From Deltaproteobacteria bacterium (GTDB lineage: Bacteria > UBA10199 > JADGCS01): DNA of 64,000 nt. Under the pieces are notes generated by a model. The model was not told the DNA's origin and searched no databases. It saw only the letters and a list, made by a program, of their open reading frames with translations. This document shows positions 27,028 through 36,719 of the stretch, one piece after another; the first letter of the stretch is position 1, and each line of letters opens with the position of its first letter. The translations under genes were made by a program, and so were the position numbers. Location of the stretch: NCBI GenBank assembly GCA_024233595.1, contig JACKPK010000004.1:1-64000 (forward strand), in the 5' to 3' direction.

Positions 27028-28641
27028 CTAAACCGAGATAAAAAAATCGTTCTGTCCGAGCAAAGACTGTTGCAAACGAGCCCTAGAAACAGTGAGTTCC
27101 TCTTTGATTTCAACAGCACTGTCCCAATCGCTTTCGACTTTTTCAGAATGCTGCTGTTGCTCTCCTTGCGAAGCACTGGATTTAGAAACAACACGCAAGG
27201 TGCTCAAGTGCTGTGGCAAAACAGTTGTTTCCCAGGCTAAAGAGCCTGCGCGTTTTTCATAAATGGGAACAAATACCGGAACCACATGAGCCACAAAGGC
27301 TTCCCGACGAGCCAATTCTAAAGAAGACAATTGCGAAAGAACAGCAACATCCAACCGCTTAGCAAGTGCCAATGCTTCCCCTGATTTTTCCCAAGAAGAA
27401 ATCGGTGATGTGGATTTTTCTGAATCAGATTTTGTGAATGCATCTGGCTCTTGAAACCTTGCCGCTTTTTGCACGGCTTGCAAAACAACATGATTCTCTC
27501 TTGCTACTGATTCCGTAACACCGCTAGCAAAAGCCGATACCGCTGATAATGCCGGTGCCAGTTCTTGAGCTGCTTCCACTTTTGGCAAAAAAACTTCTGC
27601 AAAAGACAAAACAGAAAGATCTTTTTGCGCTACAAAGACACCGTAAAAAACACGCGCAGAAGCAATACCGAATTGTTGTGTTTTGTTCTGCAAAACTGGC
27701 GACGTTTCCGAAAAGCTTGTGTCCACACTCGCAGACGGAGACACGGCAAACTGTTTGGTCACAAATTCTTTGTCTAGCATGACTCTCTGATCAGGTGACG
27801 ATATTTCTGCGACCAAGTTGAGCAGAGAATCTGCTGACGCTTCGTCGTCCGCCGCGTTGTTAAAATCAAATTGCACGGCTTTTGCTGTGATCACATCATC
27901 AAGCAAGAGTTCTGGAAACACAGGCTCCAAAATCAGCACGTTAGAATCTGAGAACCCGACAGGCTGGGAAACCTTAGCTGGAGCAGTGAATTGTGGTTCG
28001 GAAAAAAATTGCACCGCAGAAGTCAAAAGCACCGGTTCAAAAACAGTCTCACCAAAAACCTCGTCACAATCTGTTTTTACCGGCGCAACTTCCTTGGTCG
28101 TTTTTTCGAACGCAACACCAGGTTCAGTGGAACGTGTTGTTGCCAAGTGACTGACATTAAGCTCAGGCTGAAGCTCTATAGTGGATTTTTTTTCTGATGC
28201 CTCAGACAATAAAGGAGTTAATGGAGAAAGATCATCCTGCGTTTTCCCGATGTGTTTCACCACACCCGCAAATTGTTCTCCGGCAATCTTGCCAAGCTCT
28301 TGTGATAAATCTTGAGCTTGCTCATGCAGAGTGCGTGCGCTTGTTTCCAAAGTTTGCTCTGCCACCTGAACTTTGTGACATGCGCCTTTAACTGTTTGCG
28401 CCACGGCCTTTGTTGCTGCCTCTGTGATATCTTTAGTGAGTTTTTCGGGATGAGAATGTAGTAAAACTTTGGCTGTAAAACGACCCAACTTTTCAGGAAG
28501 CTGATCCAAGACATTCTCTAAAGACGCGCCCTCTTCAACAATGTTAGTCAGCTTAGGACTATCTTCTGTCTCTGTGTTGTTTTCTAAATTTTCTGTGATT
28601 TTTTTTATGAATCCTAAGCTGTTCAAAACAAGTGTTGTCAT
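27028..28641 (-). CDS. Unrecognised 537-residue protein
   Basis: It has no signal peptide or membrane helix. Residues 1-130 are helical and charged (LPEKLGRFTAKVLLHSHPEKL, then VAEQTLETSARTLHEQAQDL, coiled-coil-like). Residues 150-400 are low in predicted structure, rich in Ser, Glu, Val and Pro. Residues 400-537 are again helical (LAKRLDVAVLSQLSSLELARREAFVAH). The frame is uninterrupted over 1.6 kb, with a terminator-like hairpin after it and a long A+T-rich gap before it, so it is probably a stand-alone gene. It might be a scaffold or an effector; no function can be assigned. Confidence 0.65.
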   Translation of the reverse strand: MTTLVLNSLGFIKKITENLENNTETEDSPKLTNIVEEGASLENVLDQLPEKLGRFTAKVLLHSHPEKLTKDITEAATKAVAQTVKGACHKVQVAEQTLETSARTLHEQAQDLSQELGKIAGEQFAGVVKHIGKTQDDLSPLTPLLSEASEKKSTIELQPELNVSHLATTRSTEPGVAFEKTTKEVAPVKTDCDEVFGETVFEPVLLTSAVQFFSEPQFTAPAKVSQPVGFSDSNVLILEPVFPELLLDDVITAKAVQFDFNNAADDEASADSLLNLVAEISSPDQRVMLDKEFVTKQFAVSPSASVDTSFSETSPVLQNKTQQFGIASARVFYGVFVAQKDLSVLSFAEVFLPKVEAAQELAPALSAVSAFASGVTESVARENHVVLQAVQKAARFQEPDAFTKSDSEKSTSPISSWEKSGEALALAKRLDVAVLSQLSSLELARREAFVAHVVPVFVPIYEKRAGSLAWETTVLPQHLSTLRVVSKSSASQGEQQQHSEKVESDWDSAVEIKEELTVSRARLQQSLLGQNDFFISV

Positions 28642-28835
28642 AAGAATTATTTTGCCAGATCAAGCTCATTTGGCAACAAAAACATGTATTTTTTAACCCT
28701 TTTTTTATAAATATTTTTAACAATCAGAAATGATTAGGTTTTTAGTTGGTAAAAATTAGGAAAAAAATATCTCGAAAAACCAAAAAATACCTTAGTGTTT
28801 TTCTTGGATTAGAAAGTCGTCGTTTTATCAATACA

Positions 28836-29732
28836 CTAATTGGTACTTAACAGGCGTTTAGCCTTAAGAACAGGGCCTTTGCGCTCACCCACTCCAAAGA
28901 ACTGATTGTCTTCAAACAAGCGAAACAAATCGCCATTTGCTAGCGGAACTGGCAGCTCAGACAAGGTTAGAAACTGGCCGTTTTTAAGAGCCGAACTTTG
29001 TTTTTCCGTGCACTCCAGTGCAGGCAGGTGTTTGAGTAAATCAGCAATGCCGATTTGTTTTTGGCAATCCCACTGATCTTCGCGCCAATCAAGCGCCAAG
29101 TCATCGCTCAAGTCACAGAGCTCGGTTCTTCGTAACGCTGTCAAATGCCCCACTGTCCCCAACGCCTCTGCGATTTGCTCACCAAGAACACGGATGTAAG
29201 TGCCTCGCGAAACACGAGCCACAAAAGAAATGTGATTGTTTTGCTCGGCTTTCAATTCAAGAGAATGGATGTGAATGGTGATGGGTTCTCTTTTGATCTC
29301 GATGCCTTTTCTGGCAAGGTCACATAGTTTTTTTCCATCCACCTTTTTGGCAGAATACATTGGAGGGATTTGTTGACGATCCCCCGTAAACTCTTGAGCT
29401 ATACGAGCAAGATCTTTCTCCGTCCAGTCAGGCAGCGCTGCCGTTTTAACAACCTGTCCCGTGTGATCAAGCGTATCAGTCGCTTCGCCTAATTTTAAAA
29501 CAGCGGCATAGGTTTTAAAATCATCTTCGACAAATTGAAAAAACTTAGTGGCCTCATTGACTCCAACAAGCAACAAACCCGAAGCAAAAGGATCCAAACT
29601 GCCATGATGCCCCAGCTTTTTGATTTTAAGTGCGCGTTTAAATGATTTGAGTTCATCGTGCGACGTGGGGCCAACAGGTTTGTCGACAAAAACAAAATAA
29701 GAATTTGTTTTCCAGGAAGAATCAAAAGACAT
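28836..29732 (-). CDS. truB: tRNA pseudouridine-55 synthase
   Basis: It makes pseudouridine 55 in the T-loop of tRNA. VDKPVGPTSHD and GHHGSLDPFASGLLLVGV contain the catalytic Asp, and PPMYSAKKVDGKKL and RGTYIRVLGEQI are typical. The C-terminal PUA-like part is short. It is the last gene of the rimP-nusA-infB operon and follows nrnA by 12 bp. Confidence 0.95.
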   Translation of the reverse strand: MSFDSSWKTNSYFVFVDKPVGPTSHDELKSFKRALKIKKLGHHGSLDPFASGLLLVGVNEATKFFQFVEDDFKTYAAVLKLGEATDTLDHTGQVVKTAALPDWTEKDLARIAQEFTGDRQQIPPMYSAKKVDGKKLCDLARKGIEIKREPITIHIHSLELKAEQNNHISFVARVSRGTYIRVLGEQIAEALGTVGHLTALRRTELCDLSDDLALDWREDQWDCQKQIGIADLLKHLPALECTEKQSSALKNGQFLTLSELPVPLANGDLFRLFEDNQFFGVGERKGPVLKAKRLLSTN

Positions 29733-29744
29733 TTTTGCTTTTCT

Positions 29745-30719
29745 TTAAATTTGCTTTTGAATGGCGGCAATGAGTTTCTTTTGCACGTCTTCAAACTTAC
29801 CCTCTATGGTGCAACCTGCTGCCCGAATATGGCCGCCGCCATCAAAACCTTGTGCCACAGTGGCCACATCAACATAGGTTTTGGAGCGCAAAGAAATACG
29901 GTAAACGCCGCGTTCTTTTTCTTTAAAAGCAATCGCGACCTCAACCCCTTCTATGGACCGGGGGTAATTGATAAAACCTTCTGCTTCTTCGGGCAACGCA
30001 CCAGTGGCTTTGTAATCAGATTGTTTTAAAACAATCCAGGCGATCTTTTTACTGGAATGAATTTGCATTTTACCAATGACACGTTTCAAAAGCTCCATGC
30101 GTGCCTGCGAAGATGTTTCAAAGCAATGCAAGGCCACTTGCCAAACATCCACTTTGTGGCTGACCAATTCACTGGCCACAGCAAAGGTTTCTTCTGTGGT
30201 GTTGGAGTATTTAAAAGAGCCTGTGTCTGTGACAATGGCCGTGTAAATGGCTGTTGCCATGGCCTTATCCAAAGAGATGTTGAGACGTTTAATGACTTTA
30301 AAAATCACCTCGCCACTGGAAGCGCATTTTGGCAAACAATAATTAAAATCAGCATTGTGAACCCCACGAGCATGATGATCCAAGCTGATGGTCACACCAC
30401 GATGAGGAAAGTTTAAAAACTCTTCTCCCACTCGCTCGATTTCGCCAAGATCAACAATGAAGCTCAAGTCATAACGCGCGCTCTTTTTAAGCTGGCTCAC
30501 AATCGCGTTTTGCCCAGGCAAAAACTGATACATTTTGGGGACATGATCTTTTGAATAGATGGTGACTTTTTTGCCAAGCTTCTTAAGACCTTTTCCCAAC
30601 GCAAGGATAGAACCCAAGCCATCACCATCAGGGTTTTCATGCGTCGCAATGAGAATCGATTGCGCCTTGCTGATTTTATCGGCCAAGCCGTCTAAATCAA
30701 TTTTCTTGGCTTTCTTCAT
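29745..30719 (-). CDS. nrnA: DHH/DHHA1 phosphoesterase, NrnA-like
   Basis: DGDGLGS, VDLGE and LDHHARG are the metal-binding DHH motifs and GGGHIRAAG is the DHHA1 substrate motif. Such proteins degrade nano-RNA and 3'-phosphoadenosine 5'-phosphate. It overlaps rbfA by 23 bp, and its place between rbfA and truB is common in other bacteria. Confidence 0.92.
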   Translation of the reverse strand: MKKAKKIDLDGLADKISKAQSILIATHENPDGDGLGSILALGKGLKKLGKKVTIYSKDHVPKMYQFLPGQNAIVSQLKKSARYDLSFIVDLGEIERVGEEFLNFPHRGVTISLDHHARGVHNADFNYCLPKCASSGEVIFKVIKRLNISLDKAMATAIYTAIVTDTGSFKYSNTTEETFAVASELVSHKVDVWQVALHCFETSSQARMELLKRVIGKMQIHSSKKIAWIVLKQSDYKATGALPEEAEGFINYPRSIEGVEVAIAFKEKERGVYRISLRSKTYVDVATVAQGFDGGGHIRAAGCTIEGKFEDVQKKLIAAIQKQI

Positions 30720-31098
30720 CTGTACTCTCTTCTTCCGATTCTATTTTTTCAAAAAGCTCATCGATCTTACGCTGCACATCTAAGCTTTCGTCATAATAGA
30801 ATTTTAGATCTGGCATGTATTTAATACGCACCACATTAGCGAGTTCTCTCTTTAAAAAACCCTTTGATTTTTCAAAACCGCGAATGGCCTCGTCTGCTCT
30901 TAAAGCCCCACCACGCATATCAAAATAAACTTTAGCCAATCTTAAATCAGGAGTGATCACCACATTGGTCACAAAAACGCCTTCCAAACGTGGATCACGA
31001 ATTTGATCATGCAAGATCTGAGAAATGCCTTTTTGGTAAGCTTCCGAAATGCGGTCCAAGCGTTTGCTGCTTTGATCTTCTGTTTTGTAACGTTTCAT
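30697..31098 (-). CDS. rbfA: Ribosome-binding factor A
   Basis: This 133-residue KH-fold protein aids 16S rRNA 5' end maturation. RISEAYQKGISQILHDQIRDPRL and VVITPDLRLAKVYF match the family, as does LKRELANVVRIKYMPDLKF. The tail is acidic (ESEEESTDEESQEN). It follows the DUF503 gene by 42 bp. Confidence 0.95.
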   Translation of the reverse strand: MKRYKTEDQSSKRLDRISEAYQKGISQILHDQIRDPRLEGVFVTNVVITPDLRLAKVYFDMRGGALRADEAIRGFEKSKGFLKRELANVVRIKYMPDLKFYYDESLDVQRKIDELFEKIESEEESTDEESQEN

Positions 31099-31140
31099 AC
31101 TGCACCTCCCTTTTACCCAAGGGAAATCTTTTGGCCTATT

Positions 31141-31452
31141 TTAAAAATCAATGATCTCACTTTGACTGTCGATCACTTCACCCAAACCGTACTCAATAAT
31201 CTGATTTTCAATTTTGTCGATCAAGGAGCTCAACAACGTGGCTTCGTGACCAACCAAAGCCAAGCCAAGCTGCGCTCTTTGCCATTTGTCGTGATGCGCC
31301 ACCTCGTGAACCAAAACCTTATGCTTGGCAAAAATCTTGTCTTTGATTTTGCGCAAAAAATGTCTCTTCTCTTTTAGGGAGTGGCAGTAGGGAAAAAACA
31401 GCTCAAGCTTGAGCAACCCCACCTTCATGCGAGATTCAGGCAAAATATTCAA
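31141..31452 (-). CDS. DUF503 (YlxP-like) protein
   Basis: MKVGLLKLELFFPYCHSLKEKR and the remainder match DUF503, a small protein commonly encoded between infB and rbfA, with no settled role. An AGAGGA site lies four to five bases before a TTG at 31452, giving eight extra residues (MNILPESR). The family-typical ATG is at 31428 but has no ribosome site of its own. The TTG start is kept as the more likely on that ground. Confidence 0.88.
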   Translation of the reverse strand: MNILPESRMKVGLLKLELFFPYCHSLKEKRHFLRKIKDKIFAKHKVLVHEVAHHDKWQRAQLGLALVGHEATLLSSLIDKIENQIIEYGLGEVIDSQSEIIDF

Positions 31453-31476
31453 AATTCCTCTTTAGCATCCAAGAAA

Positions 31477-33990
31477 TCAAAGCGTCTTTTTGATCTCTTG
31501 CAGTTCAAAGGCCTCAATCACATCACCTGCTTTGATGTCTTTGTAGCCCTCAATGCCAATACCACATTCAAAGCCCTGCTTCACTTCTTTGGCATCGTCT
31601 TTAAAACGCTTCAGTGACATGACCTTGCCTTCGTGAATGACAACGTTATCGCGAAGCAAACGCAAGTTTGCATTACGTGTGATAAGACCATCGACAACCA
31701 TGCTGCCCGCAATGAAACCAATTTTAGAAACTTCGAAGGCCTGACGAACTTCGGCACGTCCCAAATAGTTTTCTTTGATTTCAGGAGCCAAAAGACCTTC
31801 CATAGCCAATTTCACTTCGTTCACAAGGTCATAAATGACTTTATACGATTTGATATCGACACCTTGATCTTTGGCCAAGTGCAATGCCTTTGTTTCTGGA
31901 CGAACGTTAAAGCCGATGATCACAGCATTAGATGCCATTGCCAAACGCACGTCAGATTCGTTCACCCCACCCACTGCTGTGTGGATGATGTTTGGTTTCA
32001 CTTCTTCGTTACCAATTTTTAAAATGGCATCACGCACAGCTTCTAAGGATCCGTGCACATCAGTTTTTAAAATGATGTTGAGCTCAGACACTTCGCCCGC
32101 TTTCATTTGCGAGAACATGTCTTCTAGAGAAACACCTTTGCGCGCCTCTTGCTCTTCTTGTGCTCGTTTTGCACGACGATGCTCAGCTACTTTTTTGGCA
32201 TCTTGTTCAGACGCCACAACATGAAATTCATCGCCCGCTTCTGGAACATTTTCCAAGCCCAAAACCTCTAAGGCCATAGATGGTCCACCTTTTTGAACCT
32301 TATCGCCTTGCCAATCTTGTAAGGCTTTGACACGACCAGAGTAAGAGCCGGCAACCAAGTAATCGCCTTGAGCCAAAGTTCCTGACTGCACCAACACCGT
32401 ACAAACAGGACCACGGCCTTTGTCTAAACGAGCTTCAATGACAGTTCCTTTTGCAGGAGCCTCTTCAATGGCTTTGAGCTCCATGACTTCGGCTTGCAAT
32501 AAGACACTTTCGAGCAATTCTTTGATGCCTTCTTTTTTAAGAGCCGAAACATGGTTACACATGACATCGCCACCCCAGTCTTCTGTGAGGATGCCCTTTT
32601 CGGACAACTGACGTTTGACTTTATCGGGATTGGCTTCTTCTTTATCGATTTTGTTCACGGCCACAATTATTGGCACACCAGCCGCACGAGCGTGATCAAT
32701 GGATTCTTCTGTTTGCGGCATAAGACCATCATCGGCTGCCACAACCAAGATCACAATATCAGTAACGTTAGCACCACGAGCACGCATTGTTGTAAAAGCC
32801 TCGTGACCAGGCGTGTCTAAGAAAGTGATTTTACCTTGCGGGAGTTCAACCGTGTAAGCACCAATGTGCTGAGTGATACCGCCGGCCTCACCACGAGTCA
32901 CGTTGGTTGAACGGATGGCATCTAAAAGAGATGTTTTACCATGATCCACGTGACCCATCACTGTCACAACAGGAGGACGCGATGGCGCGCCTGCCAAATC
33001 TTCTTCTTGGGTTTCCGCAGCTGCTAGAACATCAGCTTCTTTAAAAGAAGTGTCTCTGATTTCGTAGCTGTATTCAGCGGCAATAATAGCAACCGTTTCT
33101 TTGTCGATCTCTTGGTTGATTGTCGCCATGGTGCCAAGTTCCATCAATTGCTTGATGATGTCGCCCGCTTTGATCCCAAGCTCTTGAGCCAAATTACCAA
33201 CTGTCATGCTCTGATCAATTTGAATCACGCGCTTAGACGCTTTCTTTTCGGTAATTTGTGTTTGCTTGATGTTCTTTTTAGAAATGATTTTCTTTTTACG
33301 TGGTCCATTGCGCGAAGAACCTGGTCTAAAAATACGATCAGGAGCAGCACGCACAAACTGACCTAAGTCAGTCGCACGACCACGACCTTCGATATCGAGA
33401 TCACCACCAATGTTCTTTACACCACGCTTTGTTCTTGGCGTTTTTTCAGCAGCAGAATCTTCTTTGGGAGCTGGGCTGTTGCGAAAACGCTTTGCGCGAT
33501 CTTCGGCATCTTCTGATTCTTTGGGTTCAGGGCGACTAGGCTGAATTTTTTTGAGATCGATTGTGCCCTTAACGCGGTCTTTAAAACTAAGTACTTTTTT
33601 ACGCTCTGGCTTGGCTTCTTTTTTCTCGCTAACTTTTTTAGGCTTAGCTTCAACTGTTTTTTCTTCTGATTTGGCCTCTTGCTTGGGTTCATCAAGAGTG
33701 ATTTTTTTACGCAAGTTTTGACGGACAATCTCTTCGGCAGACTTTTTATCTTTGTCCTCTAAAACCAATCGCTTTTTCTCAACGGCATCTTCTTTAGCGA
33801 CAGGCTTGCTCTGACTCTCTTCTGCAGCTGCTTTAGGAGCAGGTTTAGCACTAGCCGAATCATCCAAACTGAGCTTTTTGGGTTTGCTCTCTTCTTGCTT
33901 TGGTTTTTCTTCGGTCACACGTCGAGAACGGCGTCTGATCACACCTTTGCTCAAACGTTTCTCAACAACTTCTGACTTTTGTTCGTCCAT
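31477..33990 (-). CDS. infB: Translation initiation factor IF-2
   Basis: This 837-residue GTPase brings fMet-tRNA to the ribosome. Residues 1-255 are a low-complexity Lys/Glu/Ser region. An IF2 N-domain follows (VGNLAQELGIKAGDIIKQL). G motifs GHVDHGKTSLLD, DTPGHEAF and VAVNKIDK are intact, and the C-terminal domains II-IV end in VIEAFELQEIKKTL. It is in canonical order after nusA. Confidence 0.97.
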   Translation of the reverse strand: MDEQKSEVVEKRLSKGVIRRRSRRVTEEKPKQEESKPKKLSLDDSASAKPAPKAAAEESQSKPVAKEDAVEKKRLVLEDKDKKSAEEIVRQNLRKKITLDEPKQEAKSEEKTVEAKPKKVSEKKEAKPERKKVLSFKDRVKGTIDLKKIQPSRPEPKESEDAEDRAKRFRNSPAPKEDSAAEKTPRTKRGVKNIGGDLDIEGRGRATDLGQFVRAAPDRIFRPGSSRNGPRKKKIISKKNIKQTQITEKKASKRVIQIDQSMTVGNLAQELGIKAGDIIKQLMELGTMATINQEIDKETVAIIAAEYSYEIRDTSFKEADVLAAAETQEEDLAGAPSRPPVVTVMGHVDHGKTSLLDAIRSTNVTRGEAGGITQHIGAYTVELPQGKITFLDTPGHEAFTTMRARGANVTDIVILVVAADDGLMPQTEESIDHARAAGVPIIVAVNKIDKEEANPDKVKRQLSEKGILTEDWGGDVMCNHVSALKKEGIKELLESVLLQAEVMELKAIEEAPAKGTVIEARLDKGRGPVCTVLVQSGTLAQGDYLVAGSYSGRVKALQDWQGDKVQKGGPSMALEVLGLENVPEAGDEFHVVASEQDAKKVAEHRRAKRAQEEQEARKGVSLEDMFSQMKAGEVSELNIILKTDVHGSLEAVRDAILKIGNEEVKPNIIHTAVGGVNESDVRLAMASNAVIIGFNVRPETKALHLAKDQGVDIKSYKVIYDLVNEVKLAMEGLLAPEIKENYLGRAEVRQAFEVSKIGFIAGSMVVDGLITRNANLRLLRDNVVIHEGKVMSLKRFKDDAKEVKQGFECGIGIEGYKDIKAGDVIEAFELQEIKKTL

Positions 33991-34047
33991 ATCTGCCTTT
34001 TGACTTCCTTGATTAAAAACCAGTCCCTAACGAATCTGTTTTTTAAT

Positions 34048-35388
34048 TTAAGATTCTTCTGCCACTTCTGAAACAGCAGCCTCGCTTGCTTCAGACTCTT
34101 CTGCCACAGCCTCAGCCACAGCTTCTTGTTCTTCTGTGTTTTCTTCTTCTTTTGTAATGCCAACATGAGCCACAGCACGCTCATGCACTGCTTTTAATGT
34201 GTCTTGATCCATTCCCGGGATGCTCAAAAATTCTTCTAATTCTGTTTCAGCAATTTCTTCTACAGAGCGGAAAGCATGACCATACAATAAAGTTGCCATG
34301 GAATCGCTGACTTCAAGATCTTCAACAAGTTTGCTTTTTGCAAATGTTGCCATTTCTTCAACTTTGGTTTCGCTGTAAACATCGATGTTCCAACCAGTCA
34401 GATTCGCTGCCAAACGCACGTTCTGACCTTTACGGCCAATCGCAAGAGAAAGCTGGTCATCAGGAACGATTAATTCCATAGAACCTTTTTTGTCCATGAC
34501 GATCACTTTGGCCACTTGAGCTGGAGCAATGGCGTTACAAACAAAACGCGCAGGGTCCATGTCCCAAAGAACAATATCAATTTTTTCGCCACGCAATTCT
34601 TGCACCACAGATTGCACACGCGAGCCTTTCATGCCCACACAGGCACCAACAGGATCGACATCGCCATCGGCAGAATACACGGCAATTTTTGTACGCACAC
34701 CGGCATCACGTGCAGCACTTTTGATTTCGACAATGCCTTCAGAAATTTCAGGAACTTCCATTTCGAAAAGGGCTTTCACAAATTGTGGGTGACGACGAGA
34801 CAAGGTCAACATTGGTCCACGTGCGCGTGTGTCGATTTCTAACAAAATAGCTTGAATGCGATCACCTGGTTTGTAGTTTTCGCCATCGACTTGTTCACGA
34901 CGATAAATGATGGCTTCTGTTTTTCCAAGATCAACAATGACAGCACCTTTTTCAGTTCTTCGCACAATACCTGACAAAATGTGACCAAGCTTGTCTTCGT
35001 ACTCGTCGACTATCACATCACGTTCTGCATCGCGTAGCTTTTGAATGATCACTTGCTTAGCTGTTTGTGCGGCAATGCGACCCAATTCTTTTGAGTCGAT
35101 TTTTTCACCAATGCTGTCACCAATTTGAGCATCAGGATCAAGTTCGTGCGCGCGCTTTAAAGTCAATTCCAATTGATTGTCTTCAACCTCTTCTACAACT
35201 TCTTTAAATTGGAAGAGTTCGACTTCGCCAATTTCAGGATTGTATTGCGCCTCGAGGTCGCCATAGAAACCTAATTTTTTGCGAGCTGCACTCATCATCG
35301 CAGACTCAATGGCCTCAATCAGAACATCTTTAGAGATGCCTTTTTCTTTGTTGATTTGCTCTAAAACGTGATTCAAATCGAAAATCAT
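34048..35388 (-). CDS. nusA: Transcription termination/antitermination factor NusA
   Basis: It has the N-terminal RNA-polymerase-binding domain (1-125), an S1 domain (GHILSGIVRRTEKGAVIVDLG), two KH domains (GSRVQSVVQELRGEKIDI; AIGRKGQNVRLAANLTGWNI) and one helix-hairpin-helix stretch (ELEEFLSIPGMDQDTLKAV). The final 40 residues are an acidic Glu/Ala tail, longer than usual. Its own operon begins with a terminator-like hairpin before rimP, suggesting possible autogenous control. Confidence 0.97.
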   Translation of the reverse strand: MIFDLNHVLEQINKEKGISKDVLIEAIESAMMSAARKKLGFYGDLEAQYNPEIGEVELFQFKEVVEEVEDNQLELTLKRAHELDPDAQIGDSIGEKIDSKELGRIAAQTAKQVIIQKLRDAERDVIVDEYEDKLGHILSGIVRRTEKGAVIVDLGKTEAIIYRREQVDGENYKPGDRIQAILLEIDTRARGPMLTLSRRHPQFVKALFEMEVPEISEGIVEIKSAARDAGVRTKIAVYSADGDVDPVGACVGMKGSRVQSVVQELRGEKIDIVLWDMDPARFVCNAIAPAQVAKVIVMDKKGSMELIVPDDQLSLAIGRKGQNVRLAANLTGWNIDVYSETKVEEMATFAKSKLVEDLEVSDSMATLLYGHAFRSVEEIAETELEEFLSIPGMDQDTLKAVHERAVAHVGITKEEENTEEQEAVAEAVAEESEASEAAVSEVAEES

Positions 35389-35400
35389 CTTCGACTCCTG

Positions 35401-35862
35401 TTAAATATCTTGAGCAAGAAGCCGACCTTTAGCCAGCTCTGCAATCGGCACACGGTACTCTTCACCATCGATCTCAATGAGCAGATCGGATTCGTCCACC
35501 GCGTTTAATGTGCCTCTGTAATTTTTACGACCGTTGATCTTATCGCGAGTCACAACCTTAATTTGTTTTCCAACAACCTCTTCAAAATGACTTTTTGTTC
35601 GCAAAGGACGATTCAAACCAGGTGATGTCACCTCGAGACTGTAACGGCCTGCGACCAATTCTTCTGCTTCAATGAGATCTTCAATGGCATGCGAAACATG
35701 AGCGCAATCTTCGAGCTGAACGCCTCCGATTTTGTCGATGTAGACGCGTAAAACTTTTACGCTGTGCTCAATAGCCACTTCCACTTCGACAAGATCGCAG
35801 TTTTGTTCTTCGACCACAGGTTGTATGACCTGTATGATTTTTTGCCTATGTTGATAGTCCAT
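35401..35862 (-). CDS. rimP: Ribosome maturation factor RimP
   Basis: This 153-residue protein assists 30S assembly. VLRVYIDKIGGVQLEDCAHVSHAIE and LEVTSPGLNRPLRTKSHFE are diagnostic. It is first in the rimP-nusA-infB operon. No Shine-Dalgarno sequence is visible before the ATG; instead a GC hairpin and T run occupy that space. Confidence 0.94.
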   Translation of the reverse strand: MDYQHRQKIIQVIQPVVEEQNCDLVEVEVAIEHSVKVLRVYIDKIGGVQLEDCAHVSHAIEDLIEAEELVAGRYSLEVTSPGLNRPLRTKSHFEEVVGKQIKVVTRDKINGRKNYRGTLNAVDESDLLIEIDGEEYRVPIAELAKGRLLAQDI

Positions 35863-35867
35863 AACGT

Positions 35868-35890
35868 AAAAAGGGCCTCTAGCCGGGCCC
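35868..35890 (-). terminator. Terminator-like hairpin just before rimP (possible attenuator)
   Basis: On the minus strand GGGCC and GGCCC (35890-35886 and 35877-35873) form a GC-only stem with an eight-base loop, followed by TTTTT, ending six bases before the rimP ATG. An extra G-C pair may lengthen the stem. The upstream gene tsaB ends 109 bp earlier, so this may either end that transcript or attenuate the nusA operon. Confidence 0.5.
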
Positions 35891-35998
35891 CTGTTCCATT
35901 AAACATTTGAAGCGCTGCCTCTATACCGAGAGAAATGGGGTCTTTGCAATCAAAAACCAGAATTTTTAACCACTTAGAAAAGAGAACACAAAACAAAA

Positions 35999-36715
35999 TC
36001 AGCCAATGTTTGGCTTCAAGAAATAGTCCAAAACCACATGATTTTCCTGGGTTTTTTGAAAGGATTCGCTGGCAAGAGCCTGCACAAAACCAGCTTTTAA
36101 ATGGTGATCGGCCTCTAAAGCGCTGTGCTTTTTCCAGGAATCACCATGGGAATCGAGCAAGGCTGTAGACATTAAAACTTTAGAAATTTCATGTTCTTGC
36201 AATAGATCTGCGAACACAGTTTCGGTCACGACCCCTTGTCGGTACCCCTTGTTGTCAGCAAGCTTTACCCCAACAAGTGGGCGCTCTTCTTCAAAGACAA
36301 TCTCATTGGCAAGATCACCCAGTACCCCCAGGGCCAATCGCCCTCTGCCCAATTTAACCACCGCTGCCACGGGACGTGAATCTGATTCCCCCGCGCTGAG
36401 CGTTCTGAGCAAAAGAGATGACAGCACCTGCCAACGAACTTGGCTTTGCACAAAAAGTCCCTGCAAGGTCGCTAAGCCAACCCGCAGTCCGGTAAAAGAC
36501 CCGGGACCAATCGAATACAAAACAGAATCAATGCTCTCTAGATCCAACTTTGTTTTTTTGAGAAGCTTATCAATGCTTGGCAAAAGTGTTTCGGCTTGCG
36601 ACGCCACGTTGTCGAGCTCAAGCTCTGCCAAGACAGTTTGGTTTTTAATAAAATAAAGCGACAGGTTTCGTCCCGCGCAATCAAGACAAAGCGTTGTGTG
36701 CGAAGAGTTGGTCAT
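35999..36715 (-). CDS. tsaB: tRNA threonylcarbamoyladenosine biosynthesis protein TsaB
   Basis: TsaB is the partner of TsaD in making t6A at position 37 of tRNAs. The ASKHA-fold N-terminus (LCLDCAGRNLSLYFI), LLPSIDKLLKKTKLDLESID and the family signature SIGPGSFTGLRVGLATLQGL are clear. It follows rseP by four bases. Confidence 0.93.
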   Translation of the reverse strand: MTNSSHTTLCLDCAGRNLSLYFIKNQTVLAELELDNVASQAETLLPSIDKLLKKTKLDLESIDSVLYSIGPGSFTGLRVGLATLQGLFVQSQVRWQVLSSLLLRTLSAGESDSRPVAAVVKLGRGRLALGVLGDLANEIVFEEERPLVGVKLADNKGYRQGVVTETVFADLLQEHEISKVLMSTALLDSHGDSWKKHSALEADHHLKAGFVQALASESFQKTQENHVVLDYFLKPNIG

Positions 36716-36719
36716 GAGC

